DNA of 64,000 nucleotides from Paenibacillus ihumii (GTDB taxonomy: Bacteria; Bacillota; Bacilli; Paenibacillales; Paenibacillaceae): assembly GCF_001403875.1 (NCBI RefSeq), contig NZ_LN884299.1:1426117-1490116 (forward strand), given 5' to 3'. Of the stretch, positions 61,278 to 64,000 are shown in pieces. Position numbers and translations under genes: made by a program. Position 1 is the stretch's first letter, and every line of letters starts with the position of its first letter. The notes beneath the pieces are model-generated. The model made no database searches and was not told the DNA's origin. It saw only the letters and a list, made by a program, of their open reading frames with translations.

Positions 61278-62507
61278 ATGTTAACCGGCAAGAAAGTATT
61301 GCTGGGAGTTACCGGCGGCATAGCAGCATTCAAGGCGGCATCGCTCTGCAGCAAGCTTGTGCAGCAGGGTGCGGAGGTTCGCGTCATTATGACGGAATCA
61401 GCGACACGGTTCGTTACGGAGCTGACGCTTCAGGCGCTGTCCAAGCATCCTGTCTATACAGATACGTTCGATGAGAAGAACCCGCAGGTTATCGCGCATA
61501 TTGATCTTGCGGATTGGGCCGACCTGGTGCTGATTGCGCCGGCTACGGCCAACATCATCGCCAAAATGGCCGTGGGCCTGGGAGATGATATGCTGTCCAC
61601 CACCTTGCTGGCTACCGAGGCTAAAATCATGCTGGCTCCAGCTATGAATGTTCATATGTACACCCACCCGACCGTTACTCGCAATCTGGCGGAGCTGGCC
61701 GCGCGCGGCGTGCTTATGATCGAGCCGGGCAGTGGGCAGCTTGCCTGCGGATATACGGGCAAAGGCCGGATGGAGGAGCCGGAGAACATCGTCGCCGCCG
61801 TCGAGGCTTATTTTGCCCGCCGTGAGCGTGCGGCACAGCGACCGCTGACTAGCCGAAAAGTTGTCGTGACCGCTGGGGGAACCATAGAAAGGCTGGACCC
61901 GGTACGTTATATTACGAATGATTCGTCCGGCAAGATGGGCTTTGCGATCGCCAAAGCAGCTTTGGATTTGGGCGCGGAGGTGACGCTTGTTATGGGCCGA
62001 ACGGACGCTGCCCCGCCGATTTATCGGGAAGGGCTGTCCCTCGTCCGTGTAGAATCTGCCCAGGACATGTATGAAGCGGTCCAGGGGTTATGGGCGGATA
62101 CGGATATTCTCGTGAAGGCGGCCGCCGTAGCGGATTATCGCCCTAAGCAGGCCGCCGAACGCAAGATCAAGAAGTCCGGGGATTCCATGACGCTGGAGCT
62201 CGTCAAGAACATCGATATCCTGGAGGCGCTGGGCCGGAACAAGACGAAGCAATTTCTGATCGGCTTTGCCGCCGAGACCGATCACCTTGAAGAGCATGCG
62301 ATGGATAAGCTGCGGCGCAAAAACTGCGATCTCCTCGTGGCCAACGATGTAACCGCTGAGGGCGCTGGCTTTGGCACCGATACGAATATCGTGCATGTGT
62401 ACGACGCGAATGGACTGGTACTATCAATTCCGCGGGCGCCCAAGGAGGAAATCGGGCTGGCTATTCTGGAGCTGGTTGCAGCACGTTTGACGGGAGAGTC
62501 GAAGTAA
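61278..62507 (+). CDS. coaBC: Bifunctional phosphopantothenoylcysteine decarboxylase / phosphopantothenate-cysteine ligase
   Basis: This 409-residue enzyme does two steps of CoA synthesis. The CoaC part has GVTGGIAAFKAASL, HIDLADWADLVLIAPATANI, and APAMNVHMY plus ACGYTGKGRM with the reactive cysteine. The CoaB part begins near residue 195 with VVVTAGGTIERLDPVRYITNDSSGKMG and contains KAAAVADYRP. AGAGGGGG precedes the ATG. Its stop overlaps the priA start (TAATG). Confidence 0.95.
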   Translation: MLTGKKVLLGVTGGIAAFKAASLCSKLVQQGAEVRVIMTESATRFVTELTLQALSKHPVYTDTFDEKNPQVIAHIDLADWADLVLIAPATANIIAKMAVGLGDDMLSTTLLATEAKIMLAPAMNVHMYTHPTVTRNLAELAARGVLMIEPGSGQLACGYTGKGRMEEPENIVAAVEAYFARRERAAQRPLTSRKVVVTAGGTIERLDPVRYITNDSSGKMGFAIAKAALDLGAEVTLVMGRTDAAPPIYREGLSLVRVESAQDMYEAVQGLWADTDILVKAAAVADYRPKQAAERKIKKSGDSMTLELVKNIDILEALGRNKTKQFLIGFAAETDHLEEHAMDKLRRKNCDLLVANDVTAEGAGFGTDTNIVHVYDANGLVLSIPRAPKEEIGLAILELVAARLTGESK

Positions 62508-64000
62508 TGTACAGAATGGCCAAAGTGATTGTCGATGTGCCGAGCCGGGAGACCGACCGGCCTTTTGACTATTTGATTCCTGAATCGATGAGCGGCTGGA
62601 TCGAAGTGGGAAGCCGGGTCGGGGTGCCGTTTGGCCGCCGCACTGTGCAGGGCTTCGTCGTATCCCTGCATGAGGAGCTGGAAATGGAGTCCTCCAGAAT
62701 GAAGCCGATCGATGAATTGCTCGATCTGCTTCCCCCGCTTCCTCCGGATTTGGTGGAATTGGCAGCATGGATGAGCCGCAAGTATGCTTGCAGCATGATT
62801 TCGTCTTTACAGGCGATGATTCCCTCCGCGCTGAAAGGCAAGGCGGAGAGAAATATCCATGTGGCGGAAGACCATCAGGAGGCGAGGGGCGGGGCAGCTG
62901 AAGCGGACTTTCTGTTCGAGTCCGAGGCGCTTCTCGGTCCCGCCGAACGGGAGATCGTCGCTTACGTCAATCAGTCCGGATCGGTGACGATGGCTCACTT
63001 AAGCGCTCGCTACCCGGACCGGGTAGCGGTCATTAAGAACCTGTTGGGGCAAGGGATATTGTTTGAGAGCCAGGCGATTAGAGACAGGGTAAGGAAGAAA
63101 ACGGTGAAGACCGTGGCTGCCTCAGTCAGTGGCGAAGCTGCGGAAGAGGCGCTGGCCTCGTTTGGAGGAAAGGCCCGCCGCCAGCGGGAGGTGCTGGAAT
63201 TCCTGCTCGAAGTGGGCGTTCCGCTGTCTATGCAGGAGGTTCTGTCCACGCTGCGGGTGACGGCGGGGACGGTCAAAAGTTTAGCGGACAAAGGCTATGC
63301 GACGATCGAGGATGTCGAGGTGTTCCGCGACCCGTATCAGGATCGCCGCTTCAAGGCCACGAAGCCGCTGGAACGCACCACCGAGCAGGAGAACGTATAT
63401 CGTTATCTCACGGATGCCTTGGATGCGCGCCGGCACCGCGTGTTTCTTCTGCACGGCGTGACCGGCAGCGGAAAGACGGAGGTCTACCTGCAGACGATCG
63501 AACGCTGCATCTCGCTGGGCCGCCAAGCGATCGTCCTTGTTCCGGAAATCTCGCTGACGCCGCAAATGGTCGAGCGCTTCAAGGGGCGGTTCGGCAGCAA
63601 GGTCGCCGTCATGCACAGCCGTTTATCTACGGGCGAGCGCTATGATGAATGGCGCAAAATCCGCGAGGGCCGGGTTCAGGTCGCAATCGGGGCCCGCTCT
63701 GCGGTTTTCGCCCCTTTTGCGGACCTGGGGCTAATCGTTATGGATGAGGAGCATGAGACGTCCTACAAGCAGGAGGAGACGCCGAAATATCACGCCCGCG
63801 ACGTGGCGGTGGAACGAGCCCGCCAGCATGGGGCGGCGGTTATCCTTGGTTCGGCGACGCCCTCACTGGAGAGCTATCATGCGGCCCGTTCCCAGAGCAG
63901 CGATGAATTTGCCCCGATGATTCTCGAGATGAATCAGCGGCCTGCAGGCAGCCGCCTGCCCGGGGTTCATATTATAGATATGCGCGAGGAGCTGAGGGAA
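62507..64000 (+). CDS. priA: Primosomal protein N' (replication restart helicase), 5' part
   Basis: The frame opens at ATG 62507, overlapping the coaBC stop by one base, and stays open to the window end: 498 residues without a stop. The first ~110 residues are the PriA DNA-binding domain (KVIVDVPSRETDRPFDYLIP). The helicase part shows Walker A HGVTGSGKTEVYL, VPEISLTPQMV, IGARSAVFAPF, the DEEH motif in VMDEEHETSYKQ and LGSATPSLESY. The C-terminal zinc and helicase motifs lie beyond the window. PriA restarts stalled replication forks. Confidence 0.95.
   Translation, partial: MYRMAKVIVDVPSRETDRPFDYLIPESMSGWIEVGSRVGVPFGRRTVQGFVVSLHEELEMESSRMKPIDELLDLLPPLPPDLVELAAWMSRKYACSMISSLQAMIPSALKGKAERNIHVAEDHQEARGGAAEADFLFESEALLGPAEREIVAYVNQSGSVTMAHLSARYPDRVAVIKNLLGQGILFESQAIRDRVRKKTVKTVAASVSGEAAEEALASFGGKARRQREVLEFLLEVGVPLSMQEVLSTLRVTAGTVKSLADKGYATIEDVEVFRDPYQDRRFKATKPLERTTEQENVYRYLTDALDARRHRVFLLHGVTGSGKTEVYLQTIERCISLGRQAIVLVPEISLTPQMVERFKGRFGSKVAVMHSRLSTGERYDEWRKIREGRVQVAIGARSAVFAPFADLGLIVMDEEHETSYKQEETPKYHARDVAVERARQHGAAVILGSATPSLESYHAARSQSSDEFAPMILEMNQRPAGSRLPGVHIIDMREELRE

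Overview
The window looks like a Paenibacillus-type chromosome (Paenibacillaceae, Firmicutes). This rests on gene content and synteny: ccpA, ytxJ, acsA/acuA/acuC, ylaN-ftsW, ylbF-ylbG, and the order rqcH(yloA)-yloB-yicC-remA-gmk-rpoZ-coaBC-priA. Strong AGGAGG-type ribosome binding sites and sigma-A promoters agree. I see no rRNA, tRNA, CRISPR array, insertion sequence or prophage. Most of it is core chromosome.

Layout. 1-3.6 kb: 3' end of aroA, a CoA-binding protein, ptsI (enzyme I) and a PfpI/DJ-1 protein. 3.9-12 kb: a zinc-ribbon protein, ytxJ, ccpA, mtnN, the acetate module (acuA-acuC divergent from acsA) and an M23 lipoprotein. 12-19 kb: an OmpR-type two-component system, a small beta/gamma-crystallin-like protein, a class A PBP and rpsD with a long leader. 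19-36 kb: a GAF-GGDEF protein, an M29 aminopeptidase, an HPr-like protein without the active-site histidine, ylaN, a Ca2+/H+ exchanger, an Asp23 protein, ftsW, an M20 amidohydrolase, a CBS protein, a bacterial XPB-type helicase with a co-encoded partner, ylbF-ylbG, an MgtC protein and an orphan.

36.6-48.8 kb is the accessory part and the best candidate for an undescribed system. It is a single 12-kb unit with a perfect-spacing sigma-A promoter, a DasR/NagR-like operator, a GntR/UTRA regulator, a TIM-barrel isomerase, an M20 deacylase, a threonine-synthase-like PLP enzyme, a sugar ABC importer without its ATPase, a Gfo/Idh dehydrogenase, a RidA protein, an MBL-fold hydrolase, a SIS-domain protein and an FGGY kinase, closed by a strong terminator. 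The operator and the enzyme set together suggest catabolism of an amino sugar or N-acylated amino-sugar acid. That is inference, not shown by the sequence.

48.8-64 kb: a 56-aa unannotated small gene, a LysR regulator, a PHP phosphoesterase, rqcH, a SERCA-type Ca2+ ATPase, dapF, a homocysteine methyltransferase/MTHFR fusion, then yicC-remA-gmk-rpoZ-coaBC-priA (priA runs off the end).

A carbon-regulation theme recurs: ptsI, ccpA, the HPr-like protein and the CcpA-type targets acsA/acuAC all lie in the first 25 kb. Starts were moved inward from the longest reading frame wherever a better ribosome binding site demanded it; those decisions are stated per gene. All family calls are from reading the sequence, with no database search.
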